A stretch of DNA of 64,000 nt from Lactonifactor longoviformis DSM 17459 (GTDB lineage Bacteria > Bacillota > Clostridia > Lachnospirales > Lachnospiraceae), in assembly GCF_900129135.1 (NCBI RefSeq), contig NZ_FQVI01000002.1, positions 310,001 through 374,000 on the forward strand, given 5' to 3'. Shown piece after piece: positions 17,987-26,513 of the stretch (its first letter is position 1; the number at the start of each line of letters is the position of its first letter). A program made the translations under genes and the position numbers. The notes below the pieces were generated by a model. That model did not search any database, was not told the DNA's origin, and worked only from the letters and a program-made list of their open reading frames with translations.

Positions 17987-18670
17987 TTATTCTCCTTTTT
18001 CACTATTATACCGGGCAACCATTTTTTTAAAGGTGCTCTTCTCTAATAGTTTGCTCAGCCAGTTGGATTTTAAACCTGATTCTGTCTGAAGATTTGCGTG
18101 GCTCCCCAGGCTCATCCAGATTCTGGCATTCACCTTTTTGCGGTTCTCCACAGCAAACCGCTCCATGGACAGGCTCTGGGAACAGGTGAGAATCACCTCG
18201 GGAGATACACTATTAATCTCATTAATCACCCGGTCTTCCCCGTCGGCAGTCTCCCCGCAGAGAAAGTCTGAAGCTGCAATCTTTAATCCCTCGTAGGTTT
18301 CTTCCAGATGCTTTTTCAGAACATCAGCCTCTTCCTTTGTCTCTCCGAGTACAAAAACCGTATTCCCATAATTGATTACATACAGGAAGAAAGCTCCCAG
18401 AAATTCATGATTCGTCACTTCCTGGAGCATAGCTTCTTCGTCTATCTTTGCTGCTTTTAACACTTCCGGTTCACCGATGATACTCAAATCCAGAGACTGG
18501 ATATAATTGGCCAGGACTTCATCCTCCCTGGCCGCCATCAGAAGATTCATAGTGATGAGACCATAGGTCAAAAGTCCCTGTTCCTCCCACTGTTTTCTCA
18601 CAATCTCCAGCATTTCATCCACAGAATATTTATCAATCAGAAAACCCAATATATCAACTTTATTCTCCAT
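17987..18670 (-). CDS. Divergent WecG/TagA/CpsF-like protein
   Basis: A 227-residue protein that follows the GT26 (WecG/TagA/CpsF) fold order from start to end. VDILGFLIDKYSVDEMLEIV matches the family N-terminus, TVFVLGETKEEADVLKKHL its central strand-helix, and EVILTCSQSLSMERFAVENR the usual GLGAPKQEKW region. Residues thought catalytic or substrate-binding are changed: TMN instead of TPN/TAN, IGE where PDG is expected, and no RVAGSD motif. It may have lost N-acetylmannosamine transferase activity or use another substrate. It has a strong promoter of its own. Confidence 0.6.
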   Translation of the reverse strand: MENKVDILGFLIDKYSVDEMLEIVRKQWEEQGLLTYGLITMNLLMAAREDEVLANYIQSLDLSIIGEPEVLKAAKIDEEAMLQEVTNHEFLGAFFLYVINYGNTVFVLGETKEEADVLKKHLEETYEGLKIAASDFLCGETADGEDRVINEINSVSPEVILTCSQSLSMERFAVENRKKVNARIWMSLGSHANLQTESGLKSNWLSKLLEKSTFKKMVARYNSEKGE

Positions 18671-18711
18671 AGAGTCACTCCAAATCCGTTGGATTATTTT
18701 GCAATATATGG

Positions 18712-18740
18712 AGTATAGCAGAAAAAAACATTTATTTCAA
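18712..18740 (-). promoter_or_regulatory. Promoter of the WecG-like/yitT pair
   Basis: Minus strand TTGAAA (18735-18740), 17-bp spacer, TATACT (18712-18717), ending about 40 bp before the start codon. Confidence 0.75.
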
Positions 18741-18769
18741 GTATGACCAATCTGGTACAGATTCTTCCC

Positions 18770-20545
18770 CTACTCTTCCTCCAGCTGCTTCAGCAGATAC
18801 CGTCCTACCATATTGGAAAAATTTCCGATGTCTCTGATATATGCAAAGTCTTTTCCAAATATCTTTTTTTCCGTTGCCAGATCTTTTTCCTCCCCCGCAA
18901 ACACCCCCAGTACCGACACCCCCAGATTTCTCAGCCTTCGTATCTCAAAGGCCGTATCCCGGATAGCATATTCTCCCTGGTACGGCTGCGGATTTCTGGC
19001 GTTTGGCCTGTTAATTACCACGTCATAGGGCCTGCCGTCGCTGAGCACGATCAGCACTTTATGCTCTTCCTCCCTCTGGAGCAGACCCTGGCCGGCAGCC
19101 TTCACCGCCAGCCCGTCTCTGTTGTTGCTGGAGGTAATGTACTCAAATATGTTGGCGTTCATACTCCTGTCGTCATCGTAGCTCCGAAACCGGTGGAGAA
19201 TGGTATAATCCCAGAAGGTACAAAAGCTCATAACCCTGTGGGGAATATTTACATTGCTGAGGGCCTCACTTATAATGTATGCCTGCATAGCCACCTTACC
19301 CTGGCGGCTCCGCTGGGATCCGCTGGCATCGATAAGAACGTCTACAGCAAAATCAATGGCATCGTTCTTCAGCTCTCTGCGGAATAATTTTGCGTCCTGT
19401 GTCCTCCCGGCCTTCCACAGAAGAGAAGGGACAATAGTTCCTCTGTCAGAAAGCACTTCCTGTACCTCGTCTCTCATAACGAACGCCTTTTTCAGGAGAT
19501 CGCTTAATATGACTATATTTCTCTTCACCACCCGGTGATTGTCATAATACTCAAAAAGATTTTTATCCTTCTGCTTTCTGGCATATTCGTACTGATAATT
19601 CCGAAGGGCAGGATGTTTCAGGATCCCTTCTGTAAAATACAGGCTGCAGTCTCCATGAATCCCCCGGCAGAGCTGGTAATTCAGTGATTTCTCCTCCGCA
19701 GGACTTAGGTAAGTAATCCCGTAGTTGCGCTCCACATAGGTATACATCTTTGCAAGGGCTTCCTCGTCCACAATCACTATTTTTTTCTGCAGCGGATGCT
19801 CCTGAGGTTCCTTTTCTTCTTTTTCCTCCTGAAGTACTTCCATCTGTGTCATGGTCTCCGTCACCTTTTCCAGGTAACTCTCCAGAGTCTCTTCATACAT
19901 TTCCTCTGAGAGAAAGTCCTTCCATGAATATTCTGTCAGTTCCTCCAGGGTGATATCCAGTACCTTCTGCAGACTGCCCTTCCGTTTTTCAAACTCCGGC
20001 TCCACAAGCGCATTATACAGGCGGTCAATGACTTTGATGATGGCCATAGTATCTTCCGCCCGGCTCAGGCTGTAAATTTCTTCCATCCATCCCCTGATAT
20101 TTTTGGGCACCTGATATGTCCCCTGCAGCCCTTCCTTGAGCAAAGCGATCTTTACATGTCCCAGAGGATTTCCCGACAGAGCTGTGAATTCTTCCTCCAG
20201 GATATCCCTGTATGCCCGCTGCCTGATATCTGCAACCCCTTTTCGTTCTTCCAGTATTCTCTGGTACACAGCCTGCTCAATGCACATCTGTGCCGCGGTC
20301 ATCAGCGGAGCCTCCTGTGCCTGAAGAAAAACCTTCTTGACGAGATATAAACTGAGTGCGTCCCTGTCATAATACTTCGCAAAAGCACCCTGCTTTACTC
20401 CGTCATAAAGGGCAATATCTTTGGAACGCAGAAAAGTGTCCACGTCTGCCTTAATCTCCAGACTGTAATCCCCGCTCACTGTCCACATAAGATTCTTTAT
20501 TCTGTTTTCCAGTTCCAGCTGATATTCTGTATATTGTTCTTCCAT
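18770..20545 (-). CDS. VWA domain protein, partner of MoxR ATPase
   Basis: A 591-residue protein. A helical, charged N-terminal part of about 390 residues is followed by a von Willebrand A domain at about 395-585. The MIDAS metal site is visible as DASGS with a later LSDGRPYD. The layout resembles the CobT/NorD-type VWA proteins that pair with MoxR AAA ATPases in metal insertion or protein activation. The MoxR gene lies 19 bases upstream in the same orientation. The client complex cannot be named from the neighbourhood. Confidence 0.82.
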   Translation of the reverse strand: MEEQYTEYQLELENRIKNLMWTVSGDYSLEIKADVDTFLRSKDIALYDGVKQGAFAKYYDRDALSLYLVKKVFLQAQEAPLMTAAQMCIEQAVYQRILEERKGVADIRQRAYRDILEEEFTALSGNPLGHVKIALLKEGLQGTYQVPKNIRGWMEEIYSLSRAEDTMAIIKVIDRLYNALVEPEFEKRKGSLQKVLDITLEELTEYSWKDFLSEEMYEETLESYLEKVTETMTQMEVLQEEKEEKEPQEHPLQKKIVIVDEEALAKMYTYVERNYGITYLSPAEEKSLNYQLCRGIHGDCSLYFTEGILKHPALRNYQYEYARKQKDKNLFEYYDNHRVVKRNIVILSDLLKKAFVMRDEVQEVLSDRGTIVPSLLWKAGRTQDAKLFRRELKNDAIDFAVDVLIDASGSQRSRQGKVAMQAYIISEALSNVNIPHRVMSFCTFWDYTILHRFRSYDDDRSMNANIFEYITSSNNRDGLAVKAAGQGLLQREEEHKVLIVLSDGRPYDVVINRPNARNPQPYQGEYAIRDTAFEIRRLRNLGVSVLGVFAGEEKDLATEKKIFGKDFAYIRDIGNFSNMVGRYLLKQLEEE

Positions 20546-20564
20546 CAGCGCCCTCCGCTATGAT

Positions 20565-21482
20565 TCAAAAGAATTCTCCTGAGGTCCACGCCTCCGGAAT
20601 CCTGGTAGTCACCACATCCTGTACAATTTCCTTTTCAAAAATGTCAAAGCACTTATTCACAACCCCCATCTGTACCGCCAATGCCGGAGATAATCCGCAC
20701 TGAATTGTTTTCAGGGCTGCAATCATCCCCCTAAGATCCAACGCTTTTGTTGAAATCTCCCCGTTTGCCGCCTTCTGCTGGAGATCCAGAAACAGCCCAA
20801 TCCACTGTTTCAGCGCCTCATCCTTAAGGCCGGGAAACATATTCTTAAACACAAATTTCAGCGTCTCCTCACTCTGTCCCGGCATATCTATCACCAGAAA
20901 CCTGGACACCAGCGCTTCATTCAGATCTTTTGTCCCCGCGTAACCGTAATTCATGGTTCCTATAAATCGGGAAGCCCCGTGCAGATCGATCTTGTCATAT
21001 CCCGGAACATCAATGGTTCTCCGGTAGTCCAGGGATGCGTGAAGTACGGAAACCGCGTCATTCTTCGCCATATTGATCTCGTCCAGGATCCCAAATCCCC
21101 CATACTGGGCACACTGGTAAATACTTCCCTTTCTCAGCTCAACCTCATTATTCCGAAAAGTATCCGTGCCAATCAGATCCCCGCTGTTTGTATTCACATG
21201 AAAGGACACGTTATAGGACGGTCTTCCGAATATAAACGCCAGATTCTCCGCCAGCACATTCTTACCCGTAGCTTTAGACCCTGTAAGCAGCAGATTCTCC
21301 CCTTCCAGCAGGGCAGCAATGGCCATCTCCAGAACTTCCCTTCCGTAAAAAGGCATACTCGGTGTAACGATTCTGTTTCTCACCTCATCCGCAACCGCGT
21401 ATTGCCTGCGGAATTCCTCCACCCCTTGTATCAAAAGAGGATTCACTCCCTGATCCTGTAAAAATTGCAGTTCTCTTATCAT
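20565..21482 (-). CDS. MoxR-like AAA ATPase
   Basis: A 305-residue AAA+ protein. The P-loop reads GSKATGKN, with Asn where Thr or Ser is usual, followed by VLAENLA. Walker B is GILDEINMAK, then sensor 1 GTMNYG and an arginine-finger region NEALVSRFLVIDMPG. It is probably a chaperone acting on a protein complex together with the VWA protein encoded directly downstream. The operon follows a 225-base gap with two repeat copies. Confidence 0.85.
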   Translation of the reverse strand: MIRELQFLQDQGVNPLLIQGVEEFRRQYAVADEVRNRIVTPSMPFYGREVLEMAIAALLEGENLLLTGSKATGKNVLAENLAFIFGRPSYNVSFHVNTNSGDLIGTDTFRNNEVELRKGSIYQCAQYGGFGILDEINMAKNDAVSVLHASLDYRRTIDVPGYDKIDLHGASRFIGTMNYGYAGTKDLNEALVSRFLVIDMPGQSEETLKFVFKNMFPGLKDEALKQWIGLFLDLQQKAANGEISTKALDLRGMIAALKTIQCGLSPALAVQMGVVNKCFDIFEKEIVQDVVTTRIPEAWTSGEFF

Positions 21483-21513
21483 CTCTTATCCTTTCTGATT
21501 CGTTTCTTCTATC

Positions 21514-21552
21514 ATGAAAGACCGCGCGAAAGCGCACTCTCCGCCTGCGGCC
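21514..21552 (+). repeat. Two-hairpin dispersed repeat, copy B (short)
   Basis: GAAAGACCGCGCGAAAGCGC followed by ACTCTCCGCCTGCGG covers the first hairpin and the start of the second, then homology stops. It sits about 95 bases from copy C in the gap between moxR and amtB. Confidence 0.65.
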
Positions 21553-21607
21553 CTCTTCGTTGCCTGACTCTATTATAACTTAAATTATCCAGAATGTACA
21601 CTAACCA

Positions 21608-21664
21608 AGCAAGAAAGATTGTGCGAAAGCGCACTCTCCGCCTGCGGCGGGCTGCCGCAGACAG
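21608..21664 (+). repeat. Two-hairpin dispersed repeat, copy C
   Basis: GCAAGAAAGATTGTGCGAAA, then GCGCACTCTCCGCCTGCGGC; the second hairpin CTGCGGC/GCCGCAG is perfect. It lies immediately beyond the T-run of the amtB terminator. Confidence 0.72.
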
Positions 21665-21671
21665 ATAAAAA

Positions 21672-21695
21672 GAGCCATACCTTCCGGTACAGCCC
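21672..21695 (-). terminator. Terminator of glnK-amtB
   Basis: Minus strand GGGCTGTACC, loop GGAA, GGTATGGCTC (10 bp including G-U pairs), then TTTTTATC. It lies 13 bases past the amtB stop. Confidence 0.8.
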
Positions 21696-21707
21696 CCTAA
21701 AAATATA

Positions 21708-22982
21708 TTATTTATCTCTGTGCAGGTTAAAGTTCGCATACGCCGGTGCCCCATGCTCGTGTACATCCAGTCCGTCTCTCTCCTCTTCCTCCGATACGCG
21801 AAGGCCAACTGTCTTATCTATTACTGTGAATACAAGAAATGCAAGTACCAGCACATACACCAGAACCGCCCCCACACCTATCATCTGTGTTGAGAGCTTA
21901 ATTCCTGAATCTTTGAATGCGAATACGCCTGTCAGTACGGTACCCAGCAGCCCGCAGAAACCGTGGACCCCTATGGCACCCACCGGATCATCGATTTTTA
22001 GTTTACGATCAATAAATTCGATCACCAGTACCACCGCTATGCCTGCAGCCAGCCCGATGATGATAGCTGAATAATTGGAAACCACGTCACAGCCTGCCGT
22101 AATAGCTACCAGTCCTGCCAGAGAGCCGTTCAGTGTCATAGAGACATCCGGCTTTCCGTAACGAATCCAGGTCATAAACAGTGCAGCCAGCGTAGCTGCG
22201 GCTGCTGCCAGGTTTGTTGTCATTGCAATATCTCCCAGATTCGTAGAAGCGCCTGTGGTGGATCCGCAGTTAAACCCGAACCAGCAGAACCATAAAATGA
22301 ATACACCCAGTGCGCCGATGGGAAGGTTATGTCCCGGAATTGCCTTTGGCTTTCCGTCTGTACCGTATTTTCCTATACGGGGACCAATGATTTTTGCACC
22401 CACCAGAGCGCAGACACCGCCCACCATATGGACTGCCGTGGAACCCGCAAAATCATGGAAGCCCATGGAAGCCAGCCATCCGTCTCCCCAGATCCAATGG
22501 CCGGTTACAGGGTAGATGAAAATACTGATGGCCGCACTGTAAATCAAATAAGAAACAAATTTCGTACGCTCTGCCATGGCCCCTGATACGATAGTCGCCG
22601 ACGTGGCACAGAATACGGTCTGGAATATCATAAACACCCCGATGGGAAGCCCCCGGTACATCCCATTTGCATCTGCCAGGGCAGTTGGCTGAAAGAAGCC
22701 CGAAGTTCCAATTATGCCGGCCGCATCCGGGCCAAACATAACAGCAAAGCCAAGCAGGAAGAAGCAGAGACTTCCCAACACAAAATCCATCATATTTTTC
22801 ATGATAATATTGCCGGCATTTTTCGCCCTTGTGAATCCTGACTCAACCATGGCAAAGCCTGCCTGCATAAAATACACCAGGAATGCTCCCAATAATGTCC
22901 ATACAATATTCAGCAGCAGCTCAGCCGCTTCCGCCAGGGCAGTTACATCCGTACTGCCTCCTAACAAATCTGATAAATACAT
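21708..22982 (-). CDS. amtB: Ammonium transporter Amt
   Basis: A 424-residue channel with about 11 membrane segments. ATG 22982 was chosen for AGGAGG 8 bases upstream; an ATG at 23012 lacks an SD. Family motifs include FMQAGFAMVESGF at the start, GHWIWGDGWLASMGFHDFAGSTAVH in the middle of the pore region and HGFCGLLGT with the second pore His. It moves ammonium/ammonia through the membrane and should be blocked by the PII protein encoded just upstream. It forms a nitrogen-assimilation unit with glnA and glnK. Confidence 0.96.
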   Translation of the reverse strand: MYLSDLLGGSTDVTALAEAAELLLNIVWTLLGAFLVYFMQAGFAMVESGFTRAKNAGNIIMKNMMDFVLGSLCFFLLGFAVMFGPDAAGIIGTSGFFQPTALADANGMYRGLPIGVFMIFQTVFCATSATIVSGAMAERTKFVSYLIYSAAISIFIYPVTGHWIWGDGWLASMGFHDFAGSTAVHMVGGVCALVGAKIIGPRIGKYGTDGKPKAIPGHNLPIGALGVFILWFCWFGFNCGSTTGASTNLGDIAMTTNLAAAAATLAALFMTWIRYGKPDVSMTLNGSLAGLVAITAGCDVVSNYSAIIIGLAAGIAVVLVIEFIDRKLKIDDPVGAIGVHGFCGLLGTVLTGVFAFKDSGIKLSTQMIGVGAVLVYVLVLAFLVFTVIDKTVGLRVSEEEERDGLDVHEHGAPAYANFNLHRDK

Positions 22983-23017
22983 ATACAACGCCTCCTCTTT
23001 TTCTTTACACACATACC

Positions 23018-23065
23018 AAAAGGGGATAGTTGCCAGACTCCTCTTCTCTGACAGCTATCCCCTTT
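23018..23065 (-). other. Hairpin between glnK and amtB
   Basis: AAAGGGGATAG and CTATCCCCTTT pair across a 25-base loop. A proper T-run is lacking. It could set the glnK/amtB ratio by processing or weak attenuation. Confidence 0.45.
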
Positions 23066-23097
23066 GACAGCATAACTTTTTCATAATATTTTATCTT

Positions 23098-23436
23098 CTA
23101 AAGAGCCTCGGCTCCCCTCTCACCAGTACGGATACGGACCGCATCCTCCACATCATACACAAAGATTTTCCCATCGCCGTAGTTCCCTGTATTAATCCGA
23201 TCCACTACTTTGTCAATAATCTGTACGGCAGCCTCGTCGTCCACCACGGATTCTACCTTTACCTTTGGCAGAAGATTTACCTGGTATTCCGCTCCCCGAT
23301 ACAGCTGTCTGAATCCCTTTTGATTTCCATATCCCATGATATTGGTAATCATTAGTCCGCTGGCTTTGCATTCATCTAAAATCATTTTCAGATCTTCCAG
23401 CTTCTCCGGTTTTACAACAATCTCCAGCTTTTTCAT
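23098..23436 (-). CDS. glnK: PII nitrogen regulatory protein
   Basis: A 112-residue PII protein of normal length. The T-loop carries Tyr51 within YRGAEYQVNLLPKVK, the residue uridylylated in proteobacteria, and the B-loop is TGNYGDGKIFV. It senses ATP/ADP and 2-oxoglutarate and binds AmtB to stop ammonium uptake. It is coded between glnA and amtB; SD AAGGAGG precedes the start. The glnA terminator lies only about 30 bases upstream, so expression needs readthrough or an unseen promoter. Confidence 0.95.
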   Translation of the reverse strand: MKKLEIVVKPEKLEDLKMILDECKASGLMITNIMGYGNQKGFRQLYRGAEYQVNLLPKVKVESVVDDEAAVQIIDKVVDRINTGNYGDGKIFVYDVEDAVRIRTGERGAEAL

Positions 23437-23466
23437 TCTTCATTCCTCCTTTTTTTATTTATAAAA

Positions 23467-23502
23467 AACGAGGAATTTCCCTTAGCCGGGAACTTCCTCG
23501 TT
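23467..23502 (-). terminator. Terminator downstream of glnA
   Basis: AACGAGGAATTTCCC and GGGAACTTCCTCGTT pair with one mismatch around a 6-base loop. On the minus strand the stem is followed by TTTTTTA. It lies 25 bases past the glnA stop, before glnK. Confidence 0.82.
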
Positions 23503-23526
23503 CTCTTCAAAATGACAGAATACACT

Positions 23527-25641
23527 TTATACTTCGAATAACAAATCGCCGTAAGACGGCATTGGCCACATTTCCTTGTCTACAATCATCTCCAGTTTAT
23601 CTACCGGGGCTCTCAATGCCTCCATAGCCGGGAATACAGAGTCTCTGAAATATGTAGCCTGCTCACAGCCTTCCTCTTTGGCTGCGGCTTCTTCTGTAAC
23701 CCGGATCAGGGTCTTTAATGCCTCTTTGGTTTCTTTCAGAAGAGAAGATGTCTCCGTCAGCAGCTCTGTCTGTACACTGACATCCACATCTCCGGCAGCT
23801 CTGACGGCATTAATGGATTCTGCCAATGCAGTTGTATATTTGATAACTGCAGGAATAATCTGCTTTCCGGCCATATCAATCATAGTCCTGGCCTCAATAT
23901 TAATGGCCTTGGCGTAAGATTCATATTTAATCTCTACCCGTGACTCCAGCTCTGCCTTGGAGAATACATGGAATTCTTCAAAAAGCTTAACCGTTTTATC
24001 TGTAACCAGTGCCGGAATGGAATCCACCATGGATGTAATATTGGGAAGACCTCTTCTCTTTGCCTCTTTCACCCACTCCTCAGAATACCCGTTGCCGTTG
24101 AATACGATTCTCTGGTGTTCCGCACAGTTCTTCTTAATAATATCATGAACTGCCATCTCGAAATCATCCGAGGCTTCCAGAATATCGCAGGCTTCCCGGA
24201 ATGCCTCTGCAACTATTGTATTGAGAACTACATTTGGTCCTGCAACGGAATCTCTGGAGCCAACCATACGGAACTCAAATTTATTTCCGGTAAATGCAAA
24301 CGGTGAGGTTCTGTTTCTGTCGGTAGCATCCTTATACAGGTCTGGAAGGGTGCGGACTCCTGTACTTAGCTTTCCGCCTTTAATACTGTGGGTGGCTGAG
24401 CCTGTGCTCACCAGCTGTTCCAGAACGTCCTCCAGCTGCTCTCCCAGGAACACAGAGATGATAGCCGGCGGAGCTTCGTTGGCCCCCAGTCTGTGATCGT
24501 TGCCAACGTCGGCCGCTGATTCTCTCAGCAAGTCTGCGTGAATATCAACTGCTTTTAAAATACAGCTGAGAACCAGAAGAAACTGTACATTCTCATGAGG
24601 GGTCTTTCCCGGCTCTAACAGATTAATGCCGTCATCTGTAGTCAGAGACCAGTTGTTATGTTTCCCTGAACCGTTCACCCCTGCAAACGGCTTTTCGTGG
24701 AGCAGACATTTCAGGCCGTGCTGGCAGGCAACCCTTTTTAAAGTCTGCATGATCAGCTGATTGTGATCCACCGCAATATTTACTTTTGCGTAAATAGGTG
24801 CCAGCTCATGCTGTGCCGGTGCCACCTCGTTATGCTGTGTCTTGGAGGAAACCCCTAATTTCCAGAGTTCTTCGTTCACATCCTTCATAAAGCTCGCAAT
24901 TCTCTGGCGAATGGTTCCGAAGTAATGATCGTCCAGTTCCTGTCCCTTTGGAGGCATTGCTCCGAATAAGGTTCTTCCTGTAAATATAAGGTCCTTTCTC
25001 TGCAGAAATTTCTTTTCGTCTACCAGGAAGTATTCCTGCTCCGGTCCTACCGAAGGTGTCACGCGTTTTGAGGTGGTATTTCCAAAAAGCTTCAGCAGCC
25101 GCAGACTCTGTTCATTAATAGCCTCCATAGAACGGAGCAGAGGCGTTTTCTGATCCAGCGCTTCCCCGGTGTAAGAGCAGAATGCGGTGGGAATACAGAG
25201 GGTTCCTCCGGCCGCATCCTGCCGCACGAATGCAGGAGAGGTGCAGTCCCATGCTGTGTATCCTCTTGCCTCAAAAGTTGCCCGTAATCCTCCTGATGGG
25301 AAGGAAGAAGCATCCGGCTCACCCTTAATTAATTCTTTGCCCGAAAAACTCATGAGGACTTTTCCGTCTTCCTTGGGAGCCGTAATGAAGGAATCATGTT
25401 TTTCTGCCGTGACGCCTGTCAATGGCTGAAACCAGTGGGTATAATGGGTAGCTCCTTTTTCGATAGCCCACTCTTTCATCTCATGGGCAACCACGTCAGC
25501 GATCTCTAAAGTCAGGTCTTTTCCTTCTTCGATGGTCTGTTTTAACTCTTTATAAACTTTCTTCGGCAGACGGGCCTGCATAACGGAATCGTTGAACACA
25601 TTTTCCCCGAATATCTCCACTACATTTGTAAATTCACTCAT
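23527..25641 (-). CDS. glnA: Type III glutamine synthetase
   Basis: A 704-residue enzyme, the size of GSIII (GlnN) rather than the 450-residue GSI. Start ATG 25641 ([12 protein letters not shown]) has AAAGGA 8 bases upstream; earlier in-frame ATGs lack an SD. Motifs: [38 protein letters not shown] and a long C-terminal helical tail. It makes glutamine from glutamate, ammonia and ATP and feeds nitrogen assimilation together with glnK-amtB. The 5' leader carries an attenuator-type terminator that competes with another hairpin. Confidence 0.96.
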   Translation of the reverse strand: MSEFTNVVEIFGENVFNDSVMQARLPKKVYKELKQTIEEGKDLTLEIADVVAHEMKEWAIEKGATHYTHWFQPLTGVTAEKHDSFITAPKEDGKVLMSFSGKELIKGEPDASSFPSGGLRATFEARGYTAWDCTSPAFVRQDAAGGTLCIPTAFCSYTGEALDQKTPLLRSMEAINEQSLRLLKLFGNTTSKRVTPSVGPEQEYFLVDEKKFLQRKDLIFTGRTLFGAMPPKGQELDDHYFGTIRQRIASFMKDVNEELWKLGVSSKTQHNEVAPAQHELAPIYAKVNIAVDHNQLIMQTLKRVACQHGLKCLLHEKPFAGVNGSGKHNNWSLTTDDGINLLEPGKTPHENVQFLLVLSCILKAVDIHADLLRESAADVGNDHRLGANEAPPAIISVFLGEQLEDVLEQLVSTGSATHSIKGGKLSTGVRTLPDLYKDATDRNRTSPFAFTGNKFEFRMVGSRDSVAGPNVVLNTIVAEAFREACDILEASDDFEMAVHDIIKKNCAEHQRIVFNGNGYSEEWVKEAKRRGLPNITSMVDSIPALVTDKTVKLFEEFHVFSKAELESRVEIKYESYAKAINIEARTMIDMAGKQIIPAVIKYTTALAESINAVRAAGDVDVSVQTELLTETSSLLKETKEALKTLIRVTEEAAAKEEGCEQATYFRDSVFPAMEALRAPVDKLEMIVDKEMWPMPSYGDLLFEV

Positions 25642-25690
25642 ACCTTCCATCCTTTCAAACATTATTTCTGTACGGGCCCTAAACAAAAAG

Positions 25691-25719
25691 AGGGCGATCC
25701 ACTAAAAGTGGAACGCCCT
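25691..25719 (-). terminator. Attenuator terminator in the glnA leader
   Basis: Minus strand AGGGCGTTCCAC/GTGGATCGCCCT with a short loop and one internal mismatch, then CTTTTTGTTT. It sits between promoter and start codon, so it must be regulated or leaky. Confidence 0.8.
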
Positions 25720-25756
25720 TGTTCACTCGTACACATTTACTGGAATGTCATTTCCA
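25708..25756 (-). promoter_or_regulatory. Putative ANTAR-type antiterminator hairpins of glnA
   Basis: The hairpin at 25708-25726 reads on the minus strand GTGAAC-AAGGGC-GTTCCAC: a 6-bp stem with one bulge and a hexaloop with A at position 1 and G at position 4, the ANTAR-target pattern. It shares GGGCGTTCCAC with the terminator, so the two exclude each other. An upstream stem TGGAA/TTCCA (25741-25756) has hexaloop ATGACA, which fits A1 but not G4. The trans-acting protein is not in the window. Confidence 0.5.
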
Positions 25757-25766
25757 ATCTGGTATT

Positions 25767-25795
25767 AAGATACCGCAAAAACACTAAAAATGCAA
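25767..25795 (-). promoter_or_regulatory. Promoter of glnA
   Basis: Minus strand TTGCAT (25790-25795), 17-bp spacer, TATCTT (25767-25772). Transcription would begin just before the leader hairpins. Confidence 0.6.
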
Positions 25796-25910
25796 GAGGA
25801 TTTTTACAAATTTCTTATTTTGTCGCATTTTATATAAATCTTATGAAGTTTTAATTTTCTTTTTAGTAAAAACGACAATGCTCACATTCCTGCATGATCC
25901 GGGCTGCATC

Positions 25911-26468
25911 TTATACTCCCATGATGGTCCGAAGGGCCAGAAGAAGGAGGCAGGCCCCGCTGATCCAGGATAAATCCCGGCGGATAAAATGCCTGCACCT
26001 GTAGCCCAGCATCCATCCCAGAAGCATGACAGCGATACCGGCTGCGAACGAGCAGGCCACGAGAAGCAGTTTGTTAGAATATAAAAGGCCGGCCCCGACC
26101 CCTGCTACTAAACCGTCCAGCGAAAGGGCCAGTGCCAGCAAAAATCCTTCTGTCCAGGAGAGTTCTTTTATTTCCGTCTGATCCACAGTTTCTTTTTTTC
26201 TGCAGGCTGCAATCAGTTTATATCCCCCAACCAGCAGAAGCAGTACAAAGCATATTTGTTTCGTCACCCAGTCCGGAATTAAGGTACCCAGAAATCCACC
26301 GGCCATGAGCGCAATGCCGAGAACCAGACTGCAGACTCCATTCATCATTATCACAACGCCCAGAGAGGGCTTACATTTACTAATTCCATAAGCAAAGCTT
26401 ATGACAAATGAATCCATAGTTAAAGCTATAACGAAGAGTATGATCTCACTCAACAAGATGCCATTCAT
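25911..26468 (-). CDS. MntP/YtaF-like membrane transporter
   Basis: A 185-residue protein with six predicted membrane segments in two repeats. Acidic motifs sit in matching positions, ALTMDSFVISFAYG and ALSLDGLVAGVGAG, as in the MntP manganese exporters and the related sporulation protein YtaF. The substrate is therefore probably a divalent cation, but the family branch cannot be fixed by eye. It lies 45 bases after the lipid kinase gene on the same strand. Confidence 0.75.
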   Translation of the reverse strand: MNGILLSEIILFVIALTMDSFVISFAYGISKCKPSLGVVIMMNGVCSLVLGIALMAGGFLGTLIPDWVTKQICFVLLLLVGGYKLIAACRKKETVDQTEIKELSWTEGFLLALALSLDGLVAGVGAGLLYSNKLLLVACSFAAGIAVMLLGWMLGYRCRHFIRRDLSWISGACLLLLALRTIMGV

Positions 26469-26513
26469 ATCACACCATACTTACTCATTTATGACTTTAA
26501 TACTATAGTATTC

